A stretch of 64,000 nucleotides of DNA, taken from NCBI GenBank assembly GCA_933822405.4, contig CAKOGP040002314.1, forward strand, positions 1 to 64,000, written 5' to 3'. Below are positions 52,201-63,004 of this stretch, in pieces. The DNA comes from Cylindrotheca closterium. Lineage: Eukaryota; Bacillariophyta; Bacillariophyceae; Bacillariales; Bacillariaceae. Each line of letters starts with the position of its first letter. Position 1 is the first letter of the stretch. The position numbers were made by a program, and so were the translations under genes. The notes beneath the pieces were generated by a model. The model had not been told where the DNA came from, ran no database searches, and was given only the letters and a program-made list of their open reading frames with translations.

Positions 52201-53071
52201 TTGAGACAATCTCGGTACTAGTATCGCCCTTGGATGGTTTGCTCCTGAAATCAAGAGGTCGCGGAACTGTTCTTTTACCTCCCCTTCTAGGCGATCGGCT
52301 GCTTGATTTCTTGTCTGAGCCACCGTTGGAATAACGCCTACCATCACCACTGTGTCGTTTACCATCGCCACTGTTTCGCCTATCTCGTGACGACCGCCCA
52401 CCGTGATCTGAGCGACTCATCGAATGCCTGTCAGATTTCGATAACTTGTCAGCGCTCTTCCTTCTATCCGAGCTCGATATACCATCAGCACTATAGCTTC
52501 TATTGCGTGGTGAGCTTTTTACACGCCCAGTGCTGCTTTTCCGACGTGGAGTCAGATTCAATTCAACGTCAGCACGACGGGGTCTACTGCTGTGCCTTGA
52601 ACCACTGCGGTGTCTACTACTGTGCCTCGAACCACGATCGCCACTGGATTTTCTTGGACGAGGCGACAGACTCATCTCCTTTGAATCATCACTTGTAGCA
52701 TAATTTGAATCACGATCGGCACTGAGCTTTCTTCGACGACGTGTCGGACTCAATTCCTTAGAATCGTCACTTCTGCCATGAGAGTTTGATCGACTTTCTG
52801 CCCTTTTCTCATTGCTTTTCCTTCTGCGATTGTGGTGTGAAGACGAACGGCTCGGCGACGACTTTTTGAAATTGCTCCCACGAGGCGTCCGAGGCGACTT
52901 GCTTGATCTACCTCTGCGATTATCTGGGCTTTGCAGTTCTCGAATATTCAAGTTAGAGGGAGGGTCGTCATCAGTCGCTGCTGAATTAGAAGGGAGACCA
53001 TGCATTGTGGCTCCTTCATCTTGTCTCTTGCGCTGATCACCTGGCTCGCTTTGTTGGTTCCGTGTACTCAT
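49286..53071 (-). CDS. family member F
   Basis: A single exon of 1261 residues; start MSTRNQQSEPGDQRKRQ (an in-frame ATG at 53110 lies 13 codons upstream). A Ser/Arg-rich region is followed by two copies of a 57-residue block (KRTSTDTLGSMAVLTESD), then three LYGxxDEDAKAKAKASRG...PGV repeats. A KKRRRG stop precedes the helix (about 707-731, VVFCLLCCFLLLGAGIAVW). The ectodomain (about 790-944) is close to D/E: QSNCDAIAKNETIAGRDEL, AGCNIRADEFVEAWRF, DETCKNEELVAQNCHR and DVFLKGVVRFLDIIRLI. The P-T-S stalk has fewer 84-bp units than D/E. The end is PAN-like: RCPQGG ... SLEECFDLCVNAAGCSKFSY ... NCGGC. Its opposite strand to C-E means it was inverted or duplicated independently. Confidence 0.8.
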   Translation of the reverse strand: MSTRNQQSEPGDQRKRQDEGATMHGLPSNSAATDDDPPSNLNIRELQSPDNRRGRSSKSPRTPRGSNFKKSSPSRSSSHHNRRRKSNEKRAESRSNSHGRSDDSKELSPTRRRRKLSADRDSNYATSDDSKEMSLSPRPRKSSGDRGSRHSSRHRSGSRHSSRPRRADVELNLTPRRKSSTGRVKSSPRNRSYSADGISSSDRRKSADKLSKSDRHSMSRSDHGGRSSRDRRNSGDGKRHSGDGRRYSNGGSDKKSSSRSPRRGGKRTVPRPLDFRSKPSKGDTSTEIVSSAAPLAGAIDSDGESDADSENAIQPDVEADRMKADEEVERMKDASARNRSSSRNRSSKPAKRTSTDTLGSMAVLTESDDDSDDNSDHAILPDEEAERMIDTSNRSRSSSRHRTSKPAKRTSTDTLGSMAVLTESDGEADDNSERAINPETQPASLLSPSNTSKRTKASRKKSKSSRGSLESMFSPSSATVATSMTSATTSTLYGNADEDVKAKAKASKGSFPPATVPGVQFTPSYSAVSKKAKVPKESLEHFMLSPSGGATVATNMSAATTSTLYGNGDEDAKAKAKASRGSSQYASNPGVESVSMAASVGGESTSSSAVGTLYGSDADAKAKARAGRGGSTYAANPGVERVALTAAMGPVAENVDEEKGGEEPVARPVSIGGTDSESDSHPIGQSQIHNDDQRKKEEKKEGKKKRRRGVVFCLLCCFLLLGAGIAVWFFVFRNDGSDQDSQINTSGIQDPSTAPSSQATTIFAPGPSGSVPGSPTGAPVLEELLFEPPSQSNCDAIAKNETIAGRDELDNADFGLGLEVVLSENTTMTRSLVDDLLIAIQEKILPSIAGCNIRADEFVEAWRFVIFDAFVSGNAKPDETCKNEELVAQNCHRVNVQLDVFLKGVVRFLDIIRLISDEEVNIANNLELSDPFSIIQLVEIDSLTPTNAPTTMPSDAPSSSPSKGPTSMPTSLPTRSPSKSPTQMPTVPGQTRVPSVEPSLAPSASPTATTVPTALLVVPTAFPTEGPSSRPSMAPIVDPTPPPTKSPTKSPTKNPTESPSTLPSMAPVVGPTPPPTKNPTKFPTVSPSARPSNAPVVGPTPPPTKNPSKSPTVFPSAMPSPRPTPFPTVRPSATPSKSPTKTPSAAPTKPPTKRPTEAPTKRPSTSPSSKPSSSPSTSPIVQTVSFVVLAEGSRCPQGGRDTFFSVRAISSLEECFDLCVNAAGCSKFSYSESNSGVNCGGCNDNAPLTTSTDFIVYQLNP
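51811..52110 (-). repeat. 171-bp tandem duplication inside member F
   Basis: The block GAACAGCCATGGATCCCAAA recurs at 51811 and 51982, a period of 171 bp (57 codons). It duplicates a Ser/Arg-rich segment with KRTSTDTLGSMAVLTESD; the copies have drifted. Confidence 0.8.
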
Positions 53072-53522
53072 TGCGGAAATGAAAGAACCATACGGTATGA
53101 AGGGTTTCAACTGTCAACAACCTCTTCTGGTTGTTCAAGAAAAAAACGCGAACGGATTCTTCGACATTGTTTTGATTACGCCCGACACCTATCTGCAGTC
53201 ACTCTCACTATGTGGGCTTTTATGAAAATGGGTCACAGATAGGCTTTTGTATTTCGCCTTTTCATATTTCTACGTTTTTAATTATAGAATGCACTTTAAC
53301 GATCAAAACACGTTTCTAACGCTAATTCAATCTCCAACCAGGCGTGGTTTCGCGAGTCTAGTGCGAAAATGATGAATTAATGAATGGTTCGAAACTGCAA
53401 AATAGAACAACGGCGGTGTACACACGTTCGCTTTGCTTCACTTACTGGTACAGTTAAAATGACCAAAAATATTATTACGTTCACTGCCATTGTTATTACC
53501 GGTAGTAAAAGATCTCTATGTG
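53072..53522. other. intergenic upstream of member F
   Basis: Promoter region of F and 3' flank of the sulfotransferase gene. AT-rich; I see no gene and no clear motif apart from TACTGGTACAG near 53443. Confidence 0.35.
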
Positions 53523-55274
53523 TTATGATTGTGGTACTTCTGGAACATTATATTCAAAAAGATCCATGAATGCCGGATTGAAATGTGTCGCCGCAAACTC
53601 CATGTCTTCTTTGGTGAGACTGTCCAATCGATGCGTTTCTGACCCATATTTGATCATTGCGGATATCATATTAGTCTTGGCTTGTTTCTTTCCCCCGTGC
53701 CCTGGTCCAAAGGATTTCGCACTGTCCACCACATAGGAAAAGGACGCATCCTCATTTCGAGCCACCCCACCCGCACATTGACAAATGGCATCAATCATTT
53801 CGCGACTATGAAACTGCAAATCCTCAAAACGGACCATCAGTCGCGGATAGTCGGCATGGAGGTATTGTTCGTACCATTGCGTCCAGTAGTCTGCTAGGGA
53901 ATCAAAGTAGGCTGTGGCCTTGTATTTGACAGTGACATCGAGAGTCGATGACTTGTAACCCCGGTCCTTGTCCAAGGCCAAGGGAACCAATCCTGGACAG
54001 TGTCCTTTTGGTCGTAACCATTTAGCAGTGTAGGGGTGCTTACACATGCTTTGCATCCAACTGTAAGGATCTCGAACCATGACTACCGGCAATACATTCG
54101 TCTTGTTTGTATTTTGATCATTTCCAGCCGTATTCTGTGGCGTGATGGAATGAAGGAATGAACGAAAGACTAATGAGATGACCAGTCACCAAGCACCCGT
54201 AACGCTCACTCGCGATGGTGAAAAAGCACTTACATTCCACTTCCAACTTGCTGGAACATGCTTTCCCCATGGCACTTGAAATCGCATTCCTCCATGTCGT
54301 TCACGTTTGATATGGGGCATGATGCAATTCTCTTCCAAATACATATTCATTGGATTCGTCCCCGTATTGAACAATCCAGCAATCCCGATGCTGGCCTGAT
54401 CCAGCGGAATAGTCTCTTGAAACTGTTTACAGGTATCCAATCCGATAATGACAGGCCCATTGTCTCCATACAATTTTGTGACGACATCCCATTTGGGCAA
54501 ACTCAATACAGCCGCCACATCCAATTCCTGGACGCCCGCATCGTGCAAAATGTCGACCAAGGGCTCTCGGCCCTTCAAGGCATCTTCCATGGTGGTCGTA
54601 TTCCAGCCATCAGGAATGGGAATATTGAGATCTTCCAGATCTTCCTTTCGGACCGCATGAATGGCGTTGTGCAAAATGTTGCCTTTTTTGTCCTTTTTGA
54701 CAACTTGATCGTGTATGGCTTCCTTGTTGAAGAGGGATTTTTTCAAAAAGGTTTTGGTCGAAACCTTGTACTTGAAATATTCGTTGGTGGTGGACGACGA
54801 GTCGTGGTCTTGTTGGACGACTTTTGAATCTACTTGTTTTTGCGACTTAGACTTTTCCAGGATTTCCTGTTCGACGGCTGCTGCAGCTGCATGCTGATCT
54901 TTGATTTCTTCAATGGACATGGGGTGTTCCTCGACCTCTGCGTCGTCATCTCCATCTCCTAGATTGCCATGGTCGATATATTTTTTGCCGTTTTGTCTTA
55001 ATCCCGATGCTTGTTGTGGTTTTCCACCAAAGTTGTGCATAGGAGTAATAATTTCATGTAATATCTCGTAGTCCAATGAAGCGTTTTGCGATTGCACTCC
55101 AGATGGCTTTCGAAATTGAATGACCACATACATCCAGCAACCAGTCATCATCACCAAAAGTAAAATGACGGCGCATTGTATGCAAGCCAACAACTTCGGT
55201 GTGCCTTTTCCTCCTCCAACGAGTGCATTATCGCCACTTCGAGTTCGTTTTCGTTGAGACATGGGTATAGGCAT
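53523..55274 (-). CDS. type II membrane (Golgi-type) sulfotransferase-like protein
   Basis: Two exons, 55274-54234 and 54134-53523 (joined KWN|NTAG); 550 residues, or 546 if MSQRKRTRSG at 55262 is the start. A short basic tail and a signal-anchor (KLLACIQCAVILLLVMM) precede a long acidic/Gln stem, then the catalytic domain. The 5' loop is IGIAGLFNTGTNPMNMYLEE, in the place of the PAPS-phosphosulfate loop. The 3'-phosphate motif is clearer: NVLPVVMVRDPYSWMQSMC, with later YPRLMVRFEDLQF. These are Golgi sulfotransferase landmarks; such enzymes transfer sulfate from PAPS to glycans or proteins in the secretory pathway. The 5' loop is atypical, so activity is not certain. Divergent with the PHD gene. 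Confidence 0.75.
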
Positions 55275-55958
55275 AATGAGAAAAAGTGAATCAGTGATGC
55301 TGACGTTCTTTTATTGCTTTCTTGCTTTTAGTTGCGTTCGGCGTCGTTCTTGGCGGATATTGCTTCCGCAGAATCTTTCAAAAATCTCTTTGAAATGTCT
55401 GTGATAACAAACTCAATATCTGCAAAGAGGGTTACTGTCACGCTGGATGGTCTTCAAGGGATGCCAATAAGGAAGTGACTCGGTTATGTGATCATAGAAA
55501 AAAGTGAACCAGAAACAAGACTCCCACTCTCATCTCAAATGTCTCTTTCGCGTGGTCGATGCGCATACCTACAATTTTTTTGAGCCTTTGTAAGGACTAC
55601 AGTAGTACCACGTCATGGCCAACAACCCCTCTTCAATGTCTCTTTCGCGCGGTCACTTCGCGCAAAGCTTTTTGGGCCTTTGTAAGGACTTTTGACCCAT
55701 CTGATTTCCGACCAAACTTGTCTTGTCCAAAACTCATAGAAACCCATTGCAAGGCAAGGCAAAATGCACATCTTGGAGAGCCCACTTGGCTCCAATGTCA
55801 GGCCACAAGAGCCGACGGCGTTTCCTCGACGAGATCCAAGGATAGGGAGCCAATTTCAGACCAAGATTCTTCAAAACTGCACCAAAAACGATGGGAGAAG
55901 ACCACCTGATCGCATTTCGCACGAGCATGTGTACTCATACTGTTGTTACGACTCGAAG
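55275..55958. promoter_or_regulatory. shared divergent promoter, sulfotransferase (-) / PLU-1-PHD gene (+)
   Basis: This interval contains two related copies of a block running from AATGTCTCTTTCGCG to GCCTTTGTAAGGACT at 55538-55597 and 55635-55690. The PHD gene frame is open upstream to an ATG at 55764, so part may be coding. No other gene is evident. Confidence 0.4.
55538..55690. repeat. imperfect direct repeat, two copies, in a divergent promoter
   Basis: Copy 1 is 55538-55597 and copy 2 is 55635-55690. Both open with AATGTCTCTTTCGCG and close with GCCTTTGTAAGGACT; the middles contain GC-rich dyads (GATGCGCA / CTTCGCGC) that differ. Confidence 0.75.
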
Positions 55959-58900
55959 ATGGACTCCAATGAAGGTGAGACTCAGATATGTTATCTTTTG
56001 TGTCATGATCTTGCACTGTGGGGGGATGGATCGTGGTTTATGTGACCTTTGCGCCATTTTCTCGCCCATTTTCAGTCTTCGTGGTCCTCTGCCAAAATCT
56101 ACGTGGTAGTGAGTTTTCCGATCGTATATTCCCTTGATTTGGAATCTGGAGACGGAAATGGCCACCACAGTGTCGCTCTTATTCAAATTGATTGATGGTA
56201 TATCACTCATTTACCGCTCAATGGCTCTCATTGTCCACTATGACCTCATTTGCCTCTTCACCTGTTGTTTTACAGACGACTCTACGGAGGAGCAGGCAGT
56301 CGCCAACTCCACCTCTATGACAGCGACAAGGCCAATTCCGGCTCCCTGTGACCTCGAAGCTAGCCTACAAACCGAAACTGTACCGCGCGGTGGACTCAAG
56401 GTCCACTCTCCCTCGACAGAAGCCCATCGATTTGCCCAGTCAGTCGAACCGATGGTTCTGTCGTTGGCCTCGTCGTACACGGTGTCGAATCCCACGACCA
56501 CAATTTTGAAAAATTCTTCCCTTGAAACTACCGGTACATCCAACAATAAGAACTCACCCACTAAGGGATATACTTTTAAAGGTGGAAATGAAACACCCGA
56601 AGGTTTCATGGCATCCTCCCAAAATGAAGATTGGAGAAAAGACGTTTTTTGGCAAAAATACATGCTCCAACTGCAAGGACGCGTCGCAGATCGCTCCAAG
56701 AAGCGGAGGCCCCAACGCGGTGCCCGTAAGCGCAGACGCGGGAGTAATACATCAGAAGATAGTACTGTGAGTGATGGGGCTACAAGTGACATGCCGGTCT
56801 GTTTGGAAGAAATGGTGGAAGAACAGCAACTTATTGCCCCACAGTTTGGAGAAGACATGGCACATTCCATGGCATTTTTGCACTACTATCACAATGGGAA
56901 TGCCAAAGCGGCCAATATGCGTTTGTTTACCAATTTGACGGCTGGTAAAGGTAGGTACATCAATTATATCTCGGGGGTACAAAATTTGTTTGGCAGTGTT
57001 GGTGTGGAGTGGGTGAGAGTCAATCGAATGAATCATCGATCAACCAAATCCCAATGGCTGAACGCCACATCCACACATGTATTTCATTCTGCTTTGCTAA
57101 CCATCCTATCGCTTGTGTATTTCTCTCTATTCCGAAGCATCCAAACGGCGAAAGCTGGTAAAACTGAAACGATTGCAGCAAAAGAAGCTTCCGTCAATCC
57201 AGTCTTCCGAATCTTGGAGACGAGTGTACGAGCAGACGCAGTTAATGTCCATTATCGATCACTTGGAACAAACGGCATCCATTCCCTATGCTTTGCAACA
57301 ACAGCGTTTGCCACAAAATCAATCGACTGCCAAAGAGGGATCCAATGGAGATGTAATTATGTTGGATGCCGCTGAAACCAGCAAGGATGACCTCAAGGAA
57401 GCATGGACTTCCATCCTGTCCATTGGACGATCCGTGAAGGACCAACTGGATGGTTGGGAAACTGCTGGTAGCAAGACCAAGACTGATAAAAAGATCGCTT
57501 GCTCGGCACTATTGGCGTTCATCCGGAATGCCTATCGATTGGAACCACCAGAAGTCTGCTTTGGATCAAACCATGTCATGATTGAAGAAGTCTCGTATTG
57601 CCTGTTGGCCATTTTGGAACATATTGAGAGTGCTCGGAGTGCCCAAGCGGAGATTCGGGATAAACTCTATCAGGAGTCGATCACTACTGGATCGGATTCA
57701 GATGCCTTGCAAAAATATGTCCAAGAATTGTGCAAGGTATTGCCCATACGATTGGATGAGGTAAGCTTGTTGGAAGAATTTCGAGACGTTGTCATAGAAT
57801 GGGAAGGCAAGCTGGCATCCTCTCGGGAAACGACCAATAAGGACGATGAAGGGGGCGATCTGGAAGCTGCTAAACAAATGGCCCTGGAAGCAAGGTCGCA
57901 CGGTTACGTGTCCAAAGAGATGATTGATTTGCAGGTGAAGATTGAGAAATCAAGAGAACTCAAGCAAAAGATACTAGAGTGGAAACAATTGTGTGACGAA
58001 GGCAACGGAGGTACCATGCGTACCGTCAGTGCCTTGGCCAAGGAATTGAAGAAACTCAAACTCGACTTTGCCGAAAAGCGAGACTTTCTGGAGTTTTATA
58101 CTGTGGTTCAAAATTGGTTGGACCGAACCAACATTGCAATTCGTTCGAGAATGTCTTTCGTTGAAGTGCGGGCCCTCCTAACACAAGGAGCTGACTTTCC
58201 GCTGGACCTTGCAGAATACGTTGGCAAATTGAAATCAAGGGTGTCTTCAGCAGAGGCCTGGCTCGAACGGCTGGAGGATTTGGTACCTTGTCCCAAGACT
58301 GCTTCGGGAGAACATGATATGTTGGAATGGTCCAAAGGCATGCGCTCAGCATTGCACGACGGGCAACAAGGCTTGCTGCAAGATATGGTGTCTGACGGAA
58401 GCCGGATGCCCGTAGAGGTGGAAGCCTTGAAGGTGCTCCAAGTGGAAATTGATGCCAAGAATTGGATCAGCAAGGCTCAAAAGTGGTTGCCAATTAATGA
58501 AGACAGCAAAAAGGGCAAGCTAGTCGACCTGAAGGATCACATTGAACGTGCCCATAATCTGCGTGAGCGATTGACATTCTCGGGAGATAGAAAGTCATCT
58601 TGGGAACTTAAAGGAGAGGCTGAGTTGACAGCGATTGTGGATGCTGCGGATTCTTGGTTACATCAAGTAAGTTGGTTGTCACTTGTGTTTTGGATTTTTT
58701 TCATTTTCATTTCTAACTTTTTCGAAAATCAGTACAAGCCATTCGTGGACGGAGACAATCGCCGAAACAAAAACCGTCGATGCCTCTCAATTTCCAAGCT
58801 ACGCGAAATTGTCGCAGAAGAGAAGGAAATTTTTGCCAACCTTGGACCGGCTGCTGTCAAGATGGCCCGCATTCTAACGCAGGCGGAACATTGGTACAAT

Positions 58901-61900
58901 GAACACCGGCCTTTGTTGCAACGGTGCAACTTGGAAGAGCGAAATGAAATTGCGACAAAGCCAATTGTTGACCCGGCCGAGATGAAGAATGCAGTGCAGG
59001 CAGCAACTTCATCTATTTCTTTGGACTTGGAAGAAGCTATGGCGTTGAAGAAACTTGCCGAGAGGATACAACATTGGTTCGGCCAAGTTGGAACAGTCGT
59101 AAAACCAAAGAGCAAGAAGCAGTACCAAAAGTTTACTGTTGATGAGATTCTCGAGCTCATTAACGAATCAACGACGCTTCCTATCAACGTTGAGAACGAA
59201 GTCTTGGAACTGAGATCCCATCTGCGAGCTGTTGAGGAGTGGAAGAGTCATGCCACAAAGGATCTCGACGAGATTGGGACATCCTTTCTGAAGATCCAAG
59301 AGAAAATGATAGCAGCGTATGGCCCTCCGAGTAAATTCAACATTGACCTATTGGTGAAGAACAGCGACTGGGGTGCTGAGAGTACTGGAAATGAGTCCGA
59401 ACAGAAGGAACCTCTGGAGGACAATGGAGTAGAATCTGCAACCAGTACTCTAGAAGCATCGTCCACCAAGGATGGTCCACCGGATGTAATTGCGCAACAT
59501 GATTGCTCGGGGGAACGCACCACAATTCAAAAGCTGCAAGCCGAAGCTCGTGACATTGGTGTCGCGACAATCGAGGCCGAACTATTAGATCTTTTCGATG
59601 GAATTTCAAAATGGTGGTTACGATCTTTGAAGTACCTCAAGTCTCCCCGTGAAGTCTTTGACAAGCGCTACTTTGGTGCCTTTGACCGCTTTACTGACGA
59701 TGGAGATAGGCTTGTATCCACATGCACCACTTATGAAAAGAAGTGTATCGATTCTGCAGAAGGAAGTTGTGAATCGACCTGGAGCAACTTTGTTATAGCC
59801 CAGCTGGATCGAATGAAGATCCTCCGTTCTGAGCGAGCCAAGTTTGTCGCATGGTGTGATCAAGCGAAAGAGATCTTGGCTGACGAGAAAAAGCTCACAT
59901 TGGAAAAACTCAAGAGTTTAGTGAAGAACAGCCAGAAATTCCCTCCATGTGAGTCATATGTATGCTCCAAACACAACCCAAACACAACGCATCCGCTCCA
60001 GCTAACATACCCTATGCTTTTTTAGTGAATGATATGGTGCAAGAGGTTCGAGTACTTGCAGAGGAAGTCTCAAAATGGTCGGAGCAGGCGCGGCCGATCA
60101 TACTTTCTGGGAAAAAGCTGGATATGCCCACGGCAAAGGCGCTTGTAGAGGCTGGCGAGAAATTGAAGGTGAATACCGAAGAGCTTCGCACCTTGAGGGC
60201 TGCGTTGAAAGCTGTCCGCAAATGGGTAAACAGAGTAAAAAAATGCGATTTGGATCAAGGAGATACGAAGATTTCTACTGTCACCGATTTGATCAATGAG
60301 CATGAATCATTGTTAATTGAAATGCCAGATGATTTGGCCCGGCTACAGCAAGCAACACAAGCGTACTGCATATGCAGACGGCCATATGAAGGCTTTATGA
60401 TCGGCTGTGACGAGTGTGGGGAGTGGTATCATGGGCCATGTATTGGAGTTTCACAAGCTCGAGCAGATCGATTCGACAAATTCGTCTGCGTCCGTTGCTC
60501 GATGAAAAATCTCTTCAAGAATAGTGCTGTTGGTGCCGTTGACATAACAAAGAAATGGACAAGCCGCAAGTGCCTAAAGAAAGCAAGGCAGGTAGAGCAT
60601 CAAAAGCATCAGCGAAAGGTTCGTAAAGAAACAAAGGATATGGAAAAGCTGCAGAAAAAACTAGAGAAACTGCGAGGGCAAAAGTCGCCGCAGAAAAACG
60701 CATCCGAAAATCCCAAAGCTATCAACACAGTAGGAGGGAATGCTAGTTCGGATTTGACTGCTAAAAAACCAGCAGATAAGTCTACTACATTAGTTGCTGA
60801 TAAACCTGATGAAACTCCAGCTGCAGCAGTTGCTGATGAAACTCCAAATGAAAAGATGCCTGATAAAGCTCCAGAAACGCCGGTTGGTACAGTTGTTGAT
60901 AAGCAATCCGAAACCACGGTCCAAACAGTTGTCGACAAACCTGGTGATACAGCAAGCGACATGGTTTCTAAGAAATCTGCTGAAGCACTGGCTGAAACAG
61001 TTGCTGAGAAAATTGCCGAAACGCCAGCTGAAACACCTGCTGTTGAAGCACCCGTTGAAACACCAGCCGAAAATGCTACTGGAAAGTCGTCCGACAAAGA
61101 TGAAGAACATGATACTAAAAAACCTGTAGAAGCGCACACGAAGGGCTCAGAGAAACCCCAAGGTAAGTCAGTTGTAAACTTGAAACTTTGCGTTGGTAGC
61201 TTGTCTCACATGATTTTCAGATGAAATGCAAAGCGAAATCGACAAGATCAGCAATACCATGAGACAAATTCAAGAAAGATTGGTTGACCTCCAAAATAAT
61301 CTGAAAGAACAGAAACAGATGGAAGCTACGGAAGACAAAAATGCCGAAAAATTACGAAAGTGGTGCATCAGAGTTAGGTCGTTTGTTCTCATTCCTTCAA
61401 ACGATGAGTTTCGTGAGAATGCTCGACCGCCTCTCGATGGCAGTATTTCCAAAATGATGGAATCCGTATTGTCAGAAGCAGAGTTCTTTGGTGTCGCGTC
61501 TCTCAATGATGTTGACGCCATGAGAAACCTTTTCAAGTGCATGTCTTGGAGTTTGCTCGGGCTATCAATCATTAATAGAAAGCCAACGCTCGAAGAAATG
61601 AAAATGCTATTGTCAAGAGCGGCAGAACTCCGGCTCCCCGACGAAAAGGCTCTAAAGACGATGAAGGTTATGGTGCACAGAACGGAGCAAGTGAGATGCA
61701 AGATCGAGAAAATTTTGGTCACTCGTCCAGGAGAGTCAAAACCGATTAAGCAATCTCTTTTGAATGAACTTGTAGCTAGCTCCGAATCCGTTGCACTGAT
61801 CATTCCAGAGTCAAAAAGAATTTATGCTACAATTGAGAATAAAGGAATCCCACCTGTTGTAGGCGAGGAATCCGACAGCGAGTATCATGTCAACCACGGT

Positions 61901-63004
61901 TGCATCTCTGCTCATGGCCATGATCCAAGGAAACTTTGGCCACCTTTTGCATTGTTCGGATCACCGGAAGTAATCGAAGTTCTTGGTGCAGAGTGCTCTT
62001 TGATTCCCGAAGATACTAGCGTGCTTGTTCGAGAAGAATCCAAGGTCACCGTTGATCAGCCGAAAGAGTGTACTGCGCAAGTGCAGTTGCAATTACAAAC
62101 CACAGCTCATGCGACTGAAGTGACTTCATCATCTGTCCGAATGAAGTCGTTGTCGCCCACTGTTGTCCAAAGCGAAGAGCAAAACACAACTGAAACACAA
62201 AGCCCTTCAATGGAGGTAGATAAACCAGTTTCTCCAACATCAACACCCACTGATAGAAATGCAGTTCCAGTTGCGGATACAATAGTATCAGAGGCAGCAG
62301 CTGGTCCAGAAGCACCGATCGAGCGCGCTTCGCAGAAGACAGAGTCGCAACCCATACCAGAGGCAGATCCGCTGATTAATTCAACTAGCATGTCGGAAAT
62401 TTCGGTGACAGAAGCCACTCCAAAGGTGACGGCAAGTATAGCAGCAACTGTTGTGAAAGGTCAAACAGAAGACACTGAAATGCTTGATGTACAAGCCTCT
62501 GATGCAAGTAATGCAAGTGAAATTGCACCTGCTGTAGCAGAAGAAGCACCGGCGGGAACTTCAAGCGAAAAGAGCTCTGCCACTACGGGCGGAGCTTCCC
62601 CTTCATCAGCAAATGGACCTCCTCCACCGGTTCCAGCAAACGAAGAAGCGGCCGGACAAGAGGCCCAAGACCCGCCAATTTCAGCAGCAAGTGAATCCGC
62701 GCCTGCTACTACTAGCGAGGCACCAAGGGTTGTATCGAATGAAGTATCAGCAATGGCAGGAAGGAAAAACCATGATGCCGCTGCTAGCGAAATTGCGATT
62801 GCTGCCGCAAGAGATCGTTTGATTGCTGCCATGCGAGAAGTACCAACTGTTTCGACAGCTGATGCTGCAGTTGCTGTTGCCAAAGAAAGACTGATTGCTA
62901 CAATGGAAGAAGTCCCAATCTCTTCATCAAATCAGACGTTTAATGAAAAACAGGAAACTGCGAAAGTGCAATTACCCATACCTATGGATACTGATAATGA
63001 ATAA
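55959..63004 (+). CDS. PLU-1-like/PHD-finger chromatin protein without a Jumonji domain
   Basis: Six exons: 55959-55974, 56276-56950, 57138-58666, 58733-59948, 60026-61162 and 61221-63004; 2118 residues, every junction in phase. An in-frame ATG at 55764 is an alternative start. The N-terminus is Ser/Thr-rich with a basic patch (KKRRPQRGARKRRRG) and an EDMAHSMAFLHYYHNGNAKAA helix like those beside ELM2/SANT domains. Residues about 300-1230 hold PLU-1-like helical repeats (FVEVRALLTQGADFPLDL, SKLREIVAEEKE, TVDEILELINESTTLP). These run directly into a C4HC3 PHD finger (YCICRRPYEGFMIGCDECGE, WYHGPCIG, FVCVRC), the order seen in KDM5 demethylases. No JmjN, ARID or JmjC is present. The C-terminal 600 residues are Pro/Ala/Glu/Thr-rich. 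Likely a nuclear histone-tail reader. Confidence 0.82.
58667..58732 (+). other. 66-bp in-frame, stop-free intron of the PHD gene
   Basis: It has a good donor (CAA|GTAAGT) and acceptor (AAAATCAG|TAC). The length is divisible by three and there is no stop, so retention would add 22 hydrophobic residues (SWLSLVFWIFFIFIS...) to the PLU-1 region. Composition (T-rich, unlike both sides) argues that it is normally spliced. Confidence 0.75.

Noticed and set aside
55959..57137. A hidden JmjN/ARID/JmjC region upstream of the PLU-1 repeats
   Set aside because: I read the exons and introns from 55.5 to 57.2 kb in all plus-strand frames and saw no HxD...H iron site or JmjC-like block.
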